DNA of 64,000 nucleotides from Acidimicrobiia bacterium (GCA_029263095.1 JAJCYA010000085.1:27634-91633); one strand, 5' to 3'. Numbered from the stretch's first letter, positions 36,589 to 45,849 are shown. The notes: generated by a model from the sequence alone, not told the origin. Numbers and translations are program-made.

Positions 36589-37427
36589 GAGCCCGAATGC
36601 TCAACGAGTTCCTGCCGCCCGGCAGCCCGGATGGGCCGGCGATCCTCGAGGTTGAGGGCGTACATCTGTCGTTCGCCGGTATCAAGGCTATCGACGGGGT
36701 GTCGTTCTCTGTGAATGCCGGCGAGCTGTTTGCGATCATCGGACCCAACGGTGCCGGCAAGACCTCAATCTTCAATTGCATCTCCGGCGTGTATCACCCG
36801 CAGGAGGGGGCGATCTCGTTCGAGGGTCGAGACCTGCTGGGTATGAAGCCGAACAAGATTGCCGATCTGGGCGTGGCGCGGACGTTCCAGAACATCGAGC
36901 TGTTTCCGCAAATGACGGTTCTCGACAACCTCATGCTGGGGAGGCATCAGCACATCAGGTATGGGACTCCAGCGGCGATGCTGCGGGTCGGCAAGGCCGC
37001 CCGCGAGGAAGCCCGAAACCGAGAAGTCGTTGAGGGAATCATCGAGTTTCTGGACATCGCAGTGTTCCGCCGGTCGTTCGTGGCGATGCTCCCCTACGGC
37101 ATCCAGAAGCGCGTCGAACTCGGCAGAGCCCTCGCCATGGCACCGAAGCTGCTGCTACTCGATGAGCCCGCGGCCGGGATGAATCTCGAGGAGACCGAGG
37201 ACATGGCGCGCTTCATCACCGATATCCGCCGCGAGTTGAAGATCGGGATCGTCCTCGTCGACCACGACATGCGGATGGTGATGGACCTGGCCGATCGTGT
37301 CCTCGCCATCGATTTTGGCAAGCCCATTACGACGGGAACGCCGGCAGAAATCCAGCGCAATCCTGACGTGATCCGTGCCTATCTGGGTCAGGAACACGCC
37401 GTCGCCGACGAGGGAGGGGATGGATGA
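36576..37427 (+). CDS. livG: Branched-chain amino acid type ABC transporter ATPase (LivG)
   Basis: A 283-residue ATPase partner of LivF. Walker A is GPNGAGKTS and Walker B KLLLLDEPAAGMN. The signature loop reads LPYGIQKRVELGRAL, an LSGGQ variant normal for LivG. GVARTFQNIELFPQMTV is the Q-loop region. The first start (GTG 36576) overlaps livF by 13 bases; GTG 36585 or ATG 36597 are possible alternatives. It overlaps the acyl-CoA synthetase start by ATGA. Confidence 0.92.
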   Translation: MALVRARMLNEFLPPGSPDGPAILEVEGVHLSFAGIKAIDGVSFSVNAGELFAIIGPNGAGKTSIFNCISGVYHPQEGAISFEGRDLLGMKPNKIADLGVARTFQNIELFPQMTVLDNLMLGRHQHIRYGTPAAMLRVGKAAREEARNREVVEGIIEFLDIAVFRRSFVAMLPYGIQKRVELGRALAMAPKLLLLDEPAAGMNLEETEDMARFITDIRRELKIGIVLVDHDMRMVMDLADRVLAIDFGKPITTGTPAEIQRNPDVIRAYLGQEHAVADEGGDG

Positions 37428-39271
37428 CCACTACCGCTGAGATCACAGGTTTCGTCAGTCCGGCCAGCATGGTGCGGGACAGGGCTGCATCGAAGGGTGA
37501 CGTGATCGCCCTTCGAGAGAAGAATCGCGGTGTGTGGCGCGAGATCACCTGGCGCGAGTACTGGGATGGTGCGGAGACCTTTGCGCACGCTCTGTTGGCC
37601 CACGGCATCGAGAAGGGCGATCGGATTGCGATCCACTCCGAGAATCGGCCCGAATGGCTGTACACGGACCTGGGGTCGATCGCTGCCGGGGCAGCCTGTA
37701 TGGGCTTGTATCCAACGAATCCGGCCTCTGAGGTGGAGTATCTGCTCACCAACTCCGGCTCGCGAGTCCTGGTTGTCGAGGACGAGGAGCAGGCCGACAA
37801 GGTTTTGGCGATCCCTTCTGCCGATCTCCCCGACCTCCAGAAGGTCATCTATTTGGAGCACCGCGGTGTCGATGCCTACGACGACCCGCGGCTTGTTTCG
37901 TGGGATGCGTTCATGGAAGCGGGGCGCAGCCACCGACAGGCCTTCCCCAACGCCGTGGACGACCGGATGGCCGTGGCCGAAGCCGACGACCTCGCCTATT
38001 TGGTGTACACCTCGGGCACGACTGGCCCCCCCAAGGGGTCGATGCTCAATCTGGCCAACCTGCTATTCGCCGCCGAAGAGATCACCGGCGATCACGGCAT
38101 CGTTCAGCCGGGGGCCGGACCCGACGACCTGCTTGTGTCATATCTACCGTTGTGTCACATCTACGAGAAGCTGTTCTCCGTTTTGTTTGGAGTGACTCGG
38201 GGAACCGTCGTCCATTTCGGTGAATCGCTCGACACCCTCGGCGACGATCTGCGTGATGTCCAGCCGACAATCGTGCAGGGAGTGCCGCGCATCTGGGAGC
38301 GGATTCACGCAGGGGCGCTGGTTCGGATGGCATCGGCTTCTCGGATGAAGCGGATCAACACCGCGATCTGGATGAGGGCGGCTCGGTACATCGGAAGGAC
38401 ACTGGTCAGACACGAAGGCCGTCACACGCCGGTGAGCCGAGGCTTGTACACACTCGGCAACGTCTTTCTCTATCGATCTCTCAAAGATCGAATGGGCTTG
38501 CGGCGCACTCGGTTCGGTGTGTCTGCGGCGGCCCCGATTGCACCTGAAATCCTCGAGTTCTTCATGTCGATCGGCGTGCCGCTCCATGAGGCGTACGGAA
38601 TGACCGAGAACGCCGGCGTGGCTACGGTCAACCGGCCCGGCGCCGTCAAGGTGGGAACGGTGGGAGAGGTTTACCCGGGGTGCGAGTTGAAGCTCGACTC
38701 GGAAACGAACGAGATCCTCACTCGGCACGCGGCCGTGTTTGTCGGCTATTGGAACATGCCGCAGGCAACCGCCGATACGATCGATTCCGAAGGCTGGCTC
38801 CACACCGGTGATGTAGGTGCGTGGGTCGACGGCACCCATATCAAGATTGTCGACCGTATCAAGGACATCATCATCACCGCCGGGGGCAAGAATGTATCTC
38901 CCTCGGAGATCGAGAATTCGATCAAGGCGTCTCCGTTTATCAAGGAAGCGATCGTCATCGGCGATCGTCGCAAGTACCTCACCTGTCTCATCGGGATCGA
39001 CTTCGAAGTGGCCAGCGAGTGGGCCCAGCGCAAGAGAATCCCTCATACGACGTATCGCGATCTTTCCGAGAAGCCCGAGATCCGCAAGTTCGTACAACGT
39101 GCCGTTGCCGAGACGAACGAGAAGTTCTCGCGGGTGGAGCAGATCAAGAAGTTTGAGATGCTTACCAAGGAACTCGACCATGAGGACGGCGAGCTGACCG
39201 CTACCCAGAAGGTGAAGCGCTCGATCATCGAGGAGCGCTTCGGAGATCTCATCGAATCGATGTACACGTGA
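37424..39271 (+). CDS. Long-chain acyl-CoA synthetase (AMP-forming)
   Basis: A 615-residue adenylate-forming enzyme (FadD15/ACSL-like). The AMP-binding motif is YTSGTTGPPKGSML, with HEAYGMTENAG, the hinge TGDVGAWVDGTHIKIVDRIKD and the catalytic-lysine region near the C-terminus. It activates a carboxylic acid to its CoA thioester. It is embedded in the liv operon by overlaps on both sides, so it probably activates the acid the transporter imports. This arrangement is known from other actinobacteria and proteobacteria. The substrate may therefore be an aliphatic or aromatic acid, not an amino acid. Confidence 0.92.
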   Translation: MTTTAEITGFVSPASMVRDRAASKGDVIALREKNRGVWREITWREYWDGAETFAHALLAHGIEKGDRIAIHSENRPEWLYTDLGSIAAGAACMGLYPTNPASEVEYLLTNSGSRVLVVEDEEQADKVLAIPSADLPDLQKVIYLEHRGVDAYDDPRLVSWDAFMEAGRSHRQAFPNAVDDRMAVAEADDLAYLVYTSGTTGPPKGSMLNLANLLFAAEEITGDHGIVQPGAGPDDLLVSYLPLCHIYEKLFSVLFGVTRGTVVHFGESLDTLGDDLRDVQPTIVQGVPRIWERIHAGALVRMASASRMKRINTAIWMRAARYIGRTLVRHEGRHTPVSRGLYTLGNVFLYRSLKDRMGLRRTRFGVSAAAPIAPEILEFFMSIGVPLHEAYGMTENAGVATVNRPGAVKVGTVGEVYPGCELKLDSETNEILTRHAAVFVGYWNMPQATADTIDSEGWLHTGDVGAWVDGTHIKIVDRIKDIIITAGGKNVSPSEIENSIKASPFIKEAIVIGDRRKYLTCLIGIDFEVASEWAQRKRIPHTTYRDLSEKPEIRKFVQRAVAETNEKFSRVEQIKKFEMLTKELDHEDGELTATQKVKRSIIEERFGDLIESMYT

Positions 39272-40161
39272 GCCAATTCCTGCAAGCGGTGGTCAATGGG
39301 GTCGCCTTGGCGGCGATCTATGCGTTGATCGCGCTCGGCTTCGTGATCATCTACAAGTCGATGCAGGTGCTCAACTTTGCCCAGCCGGCGTTGCTGCTGA
39401 TTGGCGCCTACTGGGTCGTCTACTTCTCAGGAATCTGGGGCTGGCCGTTCTGGGTCGCGATCTTGAGTGCCGCCGGATTGGCGGCCCTGACAGGGGTGCT
39501 CTTGGAGAGGGTCTTCTTGCGGCCCATGGTGGGCAAGCCGGTGTTCGCCGTGGCGATCATGACGATCGGGCTCAATACCGCCATCAATATCGTCGCGCTC
39601 GATCTGCTGGGCCTCGATCTCCGTCCATTCGACAACCCGTGGGGCTTGAAGGTGCTGACTCTCGGTGATGTCAGGATCGCCCACAGCCAGATCGCCGTTG
39701 TGGTCGCCGCCGTTCTGCTGGTGGGAGCACTGCTGGCATTCTTCAAATACTCCCGCATGGGACTCGCCATGCGGGCTACCGCCTTCGACCAGGAAGTCGC
39801 ACTCACTCAGGGAGTCTCGGTTTCTGGGGTCTTTGCTGTGTCCTGGGCGATCGCTTCCGTGCTCGCCATGGTTGGCGGTGTATTCCTCGGTGTCGGGATC
39901 GGTCTCGATAAATCGGTGACTGTGACCGCGCTCAAGGCGTTACCGGTGGTTGTGGTTGGAGGTCTGGATTCGATTTCAGGGGCTCTCGCAGGTGCCCTGC
40001 TGGTGGGGATGGTCGAGATGCTTACAGCCACCTATCAGCCGCAGTACGCCGCGTTCCTCGGCAAGGGCTTCTCCCAGGTCGTGCCCTACGTCGTGATGTT
40101 CGTCGTTCTCCTCATCCGCCCATACGGTCTCTTTGGGACCGAGGAGGTGGAGCGGGTATGA
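39268..40161 (+). CDS. livH: Branched-chain amino acid type ABC transporter permease (LivH)
   Basis: A 297-residue inner-membrane permease with about eight helices. Signatures are ALIALGFVIIYKSMQVLNFAQ near the N-terminus and the cytoplasmic coupling segment YSRMGLAMRATAFDQEVALTQG (shown in part), which docks the ATPases. KALPVVVVGGLDSISGALAGALLVGMVE is also typical. The GTG at 39268 overlaps the synthetase stop by GTGA. It pairs with LivM. Confidence 0.93.
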   Translation: MSQFLQAVVNGVALAAIYALIALGFVIIYKSMQVLNFAQPALLLIGAYWVVYFSGIWGWPFWVAILSAAGLAALTGVLLERVFLRPMVGKPVFAVAIMTIGLNTAINIVALDLLGLDLRPFDNPWGLKVLTLGDVRIAHSQIAVVVAAVLLVGALLAFFKYSRMGLAMRATAFDQEVALTQGVSVSGVFAVSWAIASVLAMVGGVFLGVGIGLDKSVTVTALKALPVVVVGGLDSISGALAGALLVGMVEMLTATYQPQYAAFLGKGFSQVVPYVVMFVVLLIRPYGLFGTEEVERV

Positions 40162-41360
40162 GATACCGCCCCGGCCTGATCGCCGATTACCAGTCCGACG
40201 CCACCGTCTTCCGATCGAACGTTCAACGCTTCTGGTTCACCGTCTTGATGGTTGTCACCGTGATCCTCGGGTTTGGTGGCTCCATACCGATCCTCCCAGG
40301 GGTCGTCGATCTGAGCCTCAAGGGTGAGTTGCTGCTGATCGCAGTGACGGCTCTTTTTGCCTCCATCGGGTCGATTGGCCTCAACATCGTGACCGGCTAT
40401 GCGGGGCAGGTCTCGCTGGGTCACGCCTTCTTCCTGGGTGTCGGCGCTTTTACGGGTGCGGTCCTCGGCGGGATGGAGGTCACCCGGCAGGTGTTCGACC
40501 TCGATTCGGGTGAGTTCGTCGAGCAGATCGAGGTGATCGGTTTCCAGCTGGACATGCTCATCTGGGTGCCTGCCGCCGGTCTGGTCGCGGCCCTGTTCGG
40601 GTTGATCGTGTCTCCGGTGGCGTTTCGGCTGCGCGGTCTGTACCTGGCGTTCGTCACTCTCGGACTCGTGTTCGTGGGGGACCACCTCTTCCGCGAATTG
40701 ACGACCGTCACCGGGGGAGTGGGCATCGGCCGGGAGACGGCGGTACCCAGCCTCCTGGGATTCCGATTCGACGAGGACGGTGAGATCTTCGGAGTATTCC
40801 TCTCGAAGGAACAGAGGCTGTTCTTCCTCGGTCTTGTCCTATTGACAATCATGGCCTTGGTAGCCAAGAACCTGGCCCGGTCTCGCATCGGTCGGGCACT
40901 GGCGGCGGTGCGGGACAGAGATATAGCGGCTGAGATGATGGGCATCCCGTTGGCGCGTTACAAGATGATCGCGTTTGTGGTCTCGTCGTTCTACGCGGGC
41001 GTAACCGGAGCGTTGCTGTTTGCCGTCATCGGTCGTCTCCAACCCGAGGCGTTCAATCTGCTGATGTCGATCCAGTACATCGCCATGGTGCTCATCGGTG
41101 GAGTAGCGACAGTTTCGGGGTCGATCATGGGAGCGGTGTTCATCATCTTCCTTCCCCGCATCGTCAAGTGGATGGCGGGACTGTGGTTCTTCGGGTTCAT
41201 TTCGGACGGGGCGACTGGTGGCTTCGTCACGATTGCCCAGTTCGAGCAGATCCTGTTTGGTCTTTTGATCGTGCTCTTCCTCATCTTCGAACCTCTTGGG
41301 CTGTACGGGATTTGGATTCGGATTAGAAATTACTGGAAGGCTTGGCCGTTCAGCTACTGA
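40158..41360 (+). CDS. livM: Branched-chain amino acid type ABC transporter permease (LivM)
   Basis: A 400-residue permease with ten or so helices. It has the LivM signature IGLNIVTGYAGQVSLGHAFFLGVGA (read in part) and the coupling loop SRIGRALAAVRDRDIAAEMMGIPL. A 35-residue periplasmic insertion after the fourth segment (GGMEVTRQVFDLDSGEFVEQ) makes it slightly longer than usual. The ATG overlaps the livH stop. The substrate-binding protein gene follows after 75 bases with its own ribosome site. Confidence 0.93.
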   Translation: MRYRPGLIADYQSDATVFRSNVQRFWFTVLMVVTVILGFGGSIPILPGVVDLSLKGELLLIAVTALFASIGSIGLNIVTGYAGQVSLGHAFFLGVGAFTGAVLGGMEVTRQVFDLDSGEFVEQIEVIGFQLDMLIWVPAAGLVAALFGLIVSPVAFRLRGLYLAFVTLGLVFVGDHLFRELTTVTGGVGIGRETAVPSLLGFRFDEDGEIFGVFLSKEQRLFFLGLVLLTIMALVAKNLARSRIGRALAAVRDRDIAAEMMGIPLARYKMIAFVVSSFYAGVTGALLFAVIGRLQPEAFNLLMSIQYIAMVLIGGVATVSGSIMGAVFIIFLPRIVKWMAGLWFFGFISDGATGGFVTIAQFEQILFGLLIVLFLIFEPLGLYGIWIRIRNYWKAWPFSY

Positions 41361-41435
41361 GCGGTCGGATAGTGTGCAGGGCGACTCCGCCGGGCGGGGT
41401 CCCTTTCACCAACCAATGAATAGGGAGGAATGACA

Positions 41436-43634
41436 ATGAAGAGACGGTGGCTTGGTGTGGTGAGCCTCCTCGCTGCGTTTGCTCTCGTCGTGGCGGCATG
41501 CGGTGACGACGACGATTCGTCGTCGGACACCACCGGTGCCACGACGGCGGCGACGACGGCAACGACGACGGCGGCTCCTACCACCACTGCTGCTCCCGCC
41601 ACGACCGCAGCGCCCGCTGATGATGGTGATTCAGGCGCTGAAGTCGCGTTCGACGTAGGTGTGACACCTGCGCCGTGCGGCGACGCCGTGAACGAGGGCA
41701 ACGGCTGTATCTACATGGGCGTGATATCGGACCTGACTGATGGTCCGTTTGCCGCCCTGGCGGTACCGCTTACTTCGGCTCAGGAGGATTTCTGGGCGGG
41801 TATCAATGCTGATGGCGGTCTGGGCGACTGGGATGTGATCATCTCAGGCGAGAACACATTCGACTCTCACTACTCGGGCGACCTCACTGTCCAAGGGTAT
41901 GAGTCGATGCGTGATCGGGTTGCGCTGATGGCGCAGACTCTGGGTACTCCTCAGCTGCAGGCGGCATTGCCGCGCATGGTTGACGACGATGTCGTGACGG
42001 CACCCGCCACCTGGTGGTCGGGCTGGGCCTTTGCCGGAATCGATTCAGGAAACGTGCTCGAGTCCGGTGCTCCGTATTGCCTAGAAGCGATGAACGGTAT
42101 GTCCTTCGCTGTGGATCAAATGGGCAACGAGTTCTCGTGGGCGCTGGTGGCGTTCCCCGGCGATTACGGCGGCGACTATGCCTCCGGCGCACTGATCGCG
42201 GCAGCCCAGCTGGGTTTGCCGGATCCGGTGGCCAATATTCTCCAGATCCCGATGTCGGCCGGCGGTGACGCTGCCGGGACCGTCGCGGAACTGGCTGCGG
42301 CTGCGCCAGATGTGATTGTCATCGTGACCGGTCCGACAGAGATGGCGACCATTGTGGGCGGCTTGTTCCAAGCCGGCATGACCCAATTCAGGGTGATCGG
42401 TGCTGCACCGACCTGGAACGTGGCACTGCTTGGCAACGAGGCGTTGCTGCCGCTGCTCCAAGCGGTCTTCTGGAATACGTCGTCGATCGGTGGCTGGGCT
42501 ACCGACACCGCCGGCCATGCCACGATGCGTGCTGCTGCCGAGACCAACGGCAGGGACCCGAGTGGTGCATACATCATGGGCTGGGTGTGGCAGTACCCGA
42601 TCCTGACGTTGCTGAACCAGTCGATTGCCAGTGCGAATCTGGAGCGAGCGAACATCGCAGCGATCGCCCGGACCTTGGATGACGTGGACTACCAGGGCAT
42701 TCTGCCCATGCGTACGTACCAAGGCTCGGCGGACGATCACATTGAGCGTTCGACGGTCGTTTCGGCTGTTGATCCGACGTCACCTGACGGACTCGTGGGT
42801 CTGACCGACTCCTTCGTGGGATCGGTTGCTGCAGACTTCAATCTCGCAGCGCCCTGTTTCGTCAACTCGCCGCAAGAGCAACTAGCTAGATGGGGCGGTC
42901 TTCGGCCCGCCCCTTCTCTTGTCTTGGCCGGCCTCTCTGCGGCGGACCCCCTCTCGACCTCGGCCGTCCCGGCCATCGCCTTGGTTGGCGTTCGGGGATT
43001 CCCACTTGGATTGCGCGGTCGGCAGAGAAGGTGGCAACAAGCCGCTGACTATCTTCTTCCCATGACCACCGCTCCCGCAGTCATCAGTTCACGCGTTCTG
43101 CCCCAGACCCGGAGTGTCACTCTGGTACTCGTAGTGGGTTTTGCGCTCTTTACCGCCCTCATGGCCCAGATTGAGATTCCGTTGTGGTTTACCCCGGTGC
43201 CGATCACTGGTCAGACCTTTGCGGTACTGCTCGCCGGTGCGGCCCTGGGGTGGCGCGCTGGAGCAGCGTCACAGGTGCTCTATGTGGGTCTCGGCGCGAT
43301 TGGCTTGCCCTTCTACTCGGGCGGGGATGGTGGGTGGCAGGTTGTGACCGGCGCCACCGGCGGATACCTGGTCGGATTTATCTTCGCCGCGGCGGTCGTC
43401 GGTCACTTGGCCGAGCGCAAGCAGGATCGAACGGTCGCAACCGCGATTCCGGCATTCCTCTCCGGTACCGCGATCGTCTACCTATTCGGAGTGACCTGGC
43501 TGGCAAACAGTCTGGGTATCGGTGCGATCGAGGCCATGGAACTTGGGCTGGTGCCGTTCGTCATTGGGGACTTGGTAAAGGTTGCCCTGGCGGGAATCGC
43601 GCTTCCCGCGGCGTGGCGACTCGCGCACGACTAG
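41436..43634 (+). CDS. LivK-type substrate-binding lipoprotein, frame open into BioY
   Basis: The ligand receptor of the liv operon. I start it at ATG 41436, eight bases after GGGAGGA, which gives a lipoprotein signal (LVVAAC, Cys22). An Asp/Ser/Thr/Ala linker (24-70) and the periplasmic binding domain follow, to about residue 480 (42880). In a normal gene the stop would be here: CAA 42879, AGA 42888 and TGG 42891 are each one base from a stop, and a terminator hairpin starts at 42892. Instead the frame stays open through about 57 improbable residues and joins bioY in frame. This is either a lost stop, an assembly error or a true fusion. The BioY part is listed separately. Confidence 0.8.
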   Translation: MKRRWLGVVSLLAAFALVVAACGDDDDSSSDTTGATTAATTATTTAAPTTTAAPATTAAPADDGDSGAEVAFDVGVTPAPCGDAVNEGNGCIYMGVISDLTDGPFAALAVPLTSAQEDFWAGINADGGLGDWDVIISGENTFDSHYSGDLTVQGYESMRDRVALMAQTLGTPQLQAALPRMVDDDVVTAPATWWSGWAFAGIDSGNVLESGAPYCLEAMNGMSFAVDQMGNEFSWALVAFPGDYGGDYASGALIAAAQLGLPDPVANILQIPMSAGGDAAGTVAELAAAAPDVIVIVTGPTEMATIVGGLFQAGMTQFRVIGAAPTWNVALLGNEALLPLLQAVFWNTSSIGGWATDTAGHATMRAAAETNGRDPSGAYIMGWVWQYPILTLLNQSIASANLERANIAAIARTLDDVDYQGILPMRTYQGSADDHIERSTVVSAVDPTSPDGLVGLTDSFVGSVAADFNLAAPCFVNSPQEQLARWGGLRPAPSLVLAGLSAADPLSTSAVPAIALVGVRGFPLGLRGRQRRWQQAADYLLPMTTAPAVISSRVLPQTRSVTLVLVVGFALFTALMAQIEIPLWFTPVPITGQTFAVLLAGAALGWRAGAASQVLYVGLGAIGLPFYSGGDGGWQVVTGATGGYLVGFIFAAAVVGHLAERKQDRTVATAIPAFLSGTAIVYLFGVTWLANSLGIGAIEAMELGLVPFVIGDLVKVALAGIALPAAWRLAHD
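42892..42920 (+). terminator. Rho-independent terminator inside the livK-bioY open frame
   Basis: GGGGCGG (42892-42898) pairs with CCGCCCC (42907-42913) across an eight-base TCTTCGGC loop. It is followed by TTCTCTTGTCTT. It stands exactly where livK should end, which argues that livK and bioY are separate transcription units. Confidence 0.8.
43050..43055 (+). promoter_or_regulatory. -10 element TATCTT, leaderless promoter of bioY
   Basis: TATCTT, six bases (CTTCCC), then the ATG at 43062. The spacing is the same as at pcrA, udk and other genes here. This is independent support for bioY as its own gene and not the tail of livK. Confidence 0.55.
43062..43634 (+). CDS. bioY: Biotin transporter S component (BioY)
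   Basis: A 190-residue membrane protein with six helices that binds biotin and imports it, alone or with an ECF energising module. Signatures are the FTPVPITGQTFAVLLAGAALG segment (read in part), GLGAIGLPFYSGG and the TGGYLVGF motif, plus the C-terminal FVIGDLVKVALA. The ATG at 43062 has a leaderless promoter. No bioM or bioN is adjacent. The frame is continuous with livK upstream, which I regard as accidental. Confidence 0.9.
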   Translation: MTTAPAVISSRVLPQTRSVTLVLVVGFALFTALMAQIEIPLWFTPVPITGQTFAVLLAGAALGWRAGAASQVLYVGLGAIGLPFYSGGDGGWQVVTGATGGYLVGFIFAAAVVGHLAERKQDRTVATAIPAFLSGTAIVYLFGVTWLANSLGIGAIEAMELGLVPFVIGDLVKVALAGIALPAAWRLAHD

Positions 43635-43682
43635 GAATCAGCGAGAGGCAATGGGGGGCGCCTCTCTGTGGCGGAGTGCCGA

Positions 43683-44549
43683 CTACCCCCCGAAACCGCG
43701 TGGTACGGACCCGAATCCACCGCCGCGTTTCGGGGCGAATGCGGTTCCCAGATCGCCGTCGAAAGCTCCGGTGTCCAGACCGGACGCATGGCGGTAGAGC
43801 GCGGTCTGGAAGATTCCGTTGAGGGCGGCCAATACCAACGACGCGAAGAGGAGCCACCCGATACCGATGGCGATTGCGACCACCGCCGCGGCGCCTCCAG
43901 CGCTGAATCCGAGGGCGATGACTGCGATGGCAGGCAACGCCGCCAAAAGACCGAGAAGACCGAATCCCACCTGAGCGGCCACATTCTCTCCCCAGGTGCG
44001 CTTGAACAGGGTTCCGGAGCGTTTGACCGCATCGACCACGCCGATGTTCTCGATCACGAGCACAGGGATCACCAGGAAGGTCACCAGAGACCAGGCGAGA
44101 CCGATGATCCCTATCACGATGCGTCCCACCATGCCGGCCCTCTCCTCGATGCTGCGGAGGATCACCGACACCGTTGCCGAGACGATTGCCCACGGCAGGA
44201 TGCGGTGCACCTTGCCGAGTGCTCCCCGGATGGCGCTCCCGACAGTGGGATCTCCGCCCTCCATCCGTTCGTTGGCGGCGTGCACGAGTGCGGCATTGAA
44301 GAAGATCGTGATGAAAGCGAGTGTGACGTAGGCAACGGCCATGATCACGTAGTCGGTTCCGCCGAGCTCACAGGCGTTCTTGGGCCCGATCGTGTCGGTA
44401 CAGCTGCTTACGATCGGCCACAGGAACGAAACGGCGACGGCAACCGTTGCGATGAGTGACAAGACGGGAAGGAGTACGAGTTCTTTGTCGGCTTTGAGGA
44501 CCCGCCAGGACGACCCGGCGAGTTGGATGGTGCGGCTGATTCGTCCCAT
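43683..44549 (-). CDS. Polytopic membrane protein, DUF6159-like
   Basis: A 288-residue protein with six hydrophobic segments and a glycine-rich cytoplasmic C-terminus (PKRGGGFGSVPRGFGG). The start is MGRISRT at 44549. TACACT seven bases before it fits a leaderless promoter, and the upstream 59 codons of open frame have no ribosome site. The family (DUF6159, by my recollection of the RLVLADKELLLLP-like N-terminus) has no assigned function. It converges on bioY, 49 bases away, and no strong terminator is seen between them. Confidence 0.75.
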   Translation of the reverse strand: MGRISRTIQLAGSSWRVLKADKELVLLPVLSLIATVAVAVSFLWPIVSSCTDTIGPKNACELGGTDYVIMAVAYVTLAFITIFFNAALVHAANERMEGGDPTVGSAIRGALGKVHRILPWAIVSATVSVILRSIEERAGMVGRIVIGIIGLAWSLVTFLVIPVLVIENIGVVDAVKRSGTLFKRTWGENVAAQVGFGLLGLLAALPAIAVIALGFSAGGAAAVVAIAIGIGWLLFASLVLAALNGIFQTALYRHASGLDTGAFDGDLGTAFAPKRGGGFGSVPRGFGG

Positions 44550-44556
44550 GGGCCGC

Positions 44557-44562
44557 AGTGTA
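44557..44562 (-). promoter_or_regulatory. -10 element TACACT, leaderless promoter of the DUF6159-like gene
   Basis: On the minus strand TACACT is followed by seven bases and the ATG at 44549. No Shine-Dalgarno sequence is present. Confidence 0.5.
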
Positions 44563-44737
44563 AGGGGCTGGTGTCCCTGTCGAGGACATTGGCTGGTTTC
44601 GAGTACGGCGAAGATTGCGGGTTGATGAAGCGAAGGTACGATCCCTCCTGGACTCCGTCGAGCAGTGTCTGTCATTCTCATCTTGAGGATCTGAGGAACG
44701 ATTGCTTGCACCAGGATCCCGGCCACACACGAGGCTC

Positions 44738-45808
44738 ATGAACGACACAGCGACGATCGAAACGACGAGGGAGCGCGGGCCGCGGTGGCCGTATGCGTTG
44801 GCGATCGGCTTCTTGCTTTCCGGGCTGCTCGTTCTTGCCTTCTGGCCGGTCAAGCTCCCCTACTTTGCGATGTCGCCGGGTCCCGTCGAAGCCGTCTCGG
44901 ACCTGGTGAGCGTCTCCGACATCGAGACATTTGAATCGGAAGGGGAGATCTATTTGCTCACCGTCGGTCTGCGTGAGGTCAATGCGTTCGAGTGGTTTGA
45001 GGCCCAGTTCCTCGACGAACGGGTCGATTTGGTGGCCCGCGACGTGATCCGACCTCCTGGAACCAGTCAGGAACAGGTGACGCGTTCGAATCTCGAGGCG
45101 ATGGACAGTTCCATTGACACGGCCGTTTTCGTTGCACTCGACAGGCTCGGCTACGAGGTCGGATTCCTCGGCGAGGGTGTCGAGGTCATGCAGGTGGTCC
45201 CCGACACACCGGCCGACGGAATTCTGGAGGTGGGGGACCTCTTTTCGACCGTCGCCGGCGTCGAGGTCCACACTTCTGATCAGGCGGCTGACGTGATCCG
45301 ATCCTTCGCCATCGGCGACACGATCATCTTGAGCGGTACCCGGGGTGGGGAGCCATTCGACGGCGAAATCACTCTCATCCCGCACCCCGACATAGAGGGT
45401 GCGCCGATGGTGGGGGTGGTGTTCAATACGGTGAACCTGGCGCTAGATCTTCCGGTGGGTGTCGACGTCGATTCCCGCAACATCGGGGGTCCCTCGGCCG
45501 GTATGACCTACGCCCTCACGCTGATCGACCTTCTGACGCCAGATGATCTGACGAAGGGCCACGTCATTGCCGGGACAGGGACCATCCGTTTCGATGAGAC
45601 TGTTGGAGCGATTGGAGGTGTCAGGCAAAAGGTGTTTGCTGCGCGCGCCGTCGGCGCTGACGTCGTCTTCGTCCCCGCCGCGAACTACGAGGATGCGTTG
45701 ACTGCGGCCGGAGACGGTATCGACATCGTCCCTGTGACCATTCTGCAGGATGCACTCGACCACCTTGCAGGTCTGGAGCAGGTGTCCGCGGTGGCTGCCT
45801 CAGGCTGA
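44738..45808 (+). CDS. Membrane-anchored PDZ / Lon-type (S16) protease, YlbL-like
   Basis: About 356 residues from the ATG at 44738 (GAGG upstream). One N-terminal membrane helix (about 19-40) anchors an extracytoplasmic PDZ domain (about 150-225) and a Lon proteolytic domain. The Ser-Lys dyad is S253 (IGGPSAGMTYAL) and K298 (GGVRQKVFAA), with normal spacing of about 45. There is no ATPase domain. In Bacillus, YlbL cleaves the checkpoint membrane protein YneA after DNA damage; the actinobacterial substrate is unknown. The family length is normal. Confidence 0.92.
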   Translation: MNDTATIETTRERGPRWPYALAIGFLLSGLLVLAFWPVKLPYFAMSPGPVEAVSDLVSVSDIETFESEGEIYLLTVGLREVNAFEWFEAQFLDERVDLVARDVIRPPGTSQEQVTRSNLEAMDSSIDTAVFVALDRLGYEVGFLGEGVEVMQVVPDTPADGILEVGDLFSTVAGVEVHTSDQAADVIRSFAIGDTIILSGTRGGEPFDGEITLIPHPDIEGAPMVGVVFNTVNLALDLPVGVDVDSRNIGGPSAGMTYALTLIDLLTPDDLTKGHVIAGTGTIRFDETVGAIGGVRQKVFAARAVGADVVFVPAANYEDALTAAGDGIDIVPVTILQDALDHLAGLEQVSAVAASG

Positions 45809-45837
45809 GATTGCAGCCTTCAAAGGATTTGGCCGGG

Positions 45838-45843
45838 TACCCT
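45838..45843 (+). promoter_or_regulatory. -10-like element TACCCT, leaderless promoter
   Basis: TACCCT, then CGTCCC, then the ATG at 45850. It fixes the start of the coiled-coil protein 13 codons inside the open frame. Confidence 0.5.
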
Positions 45844-45849
45844 CGTCCC

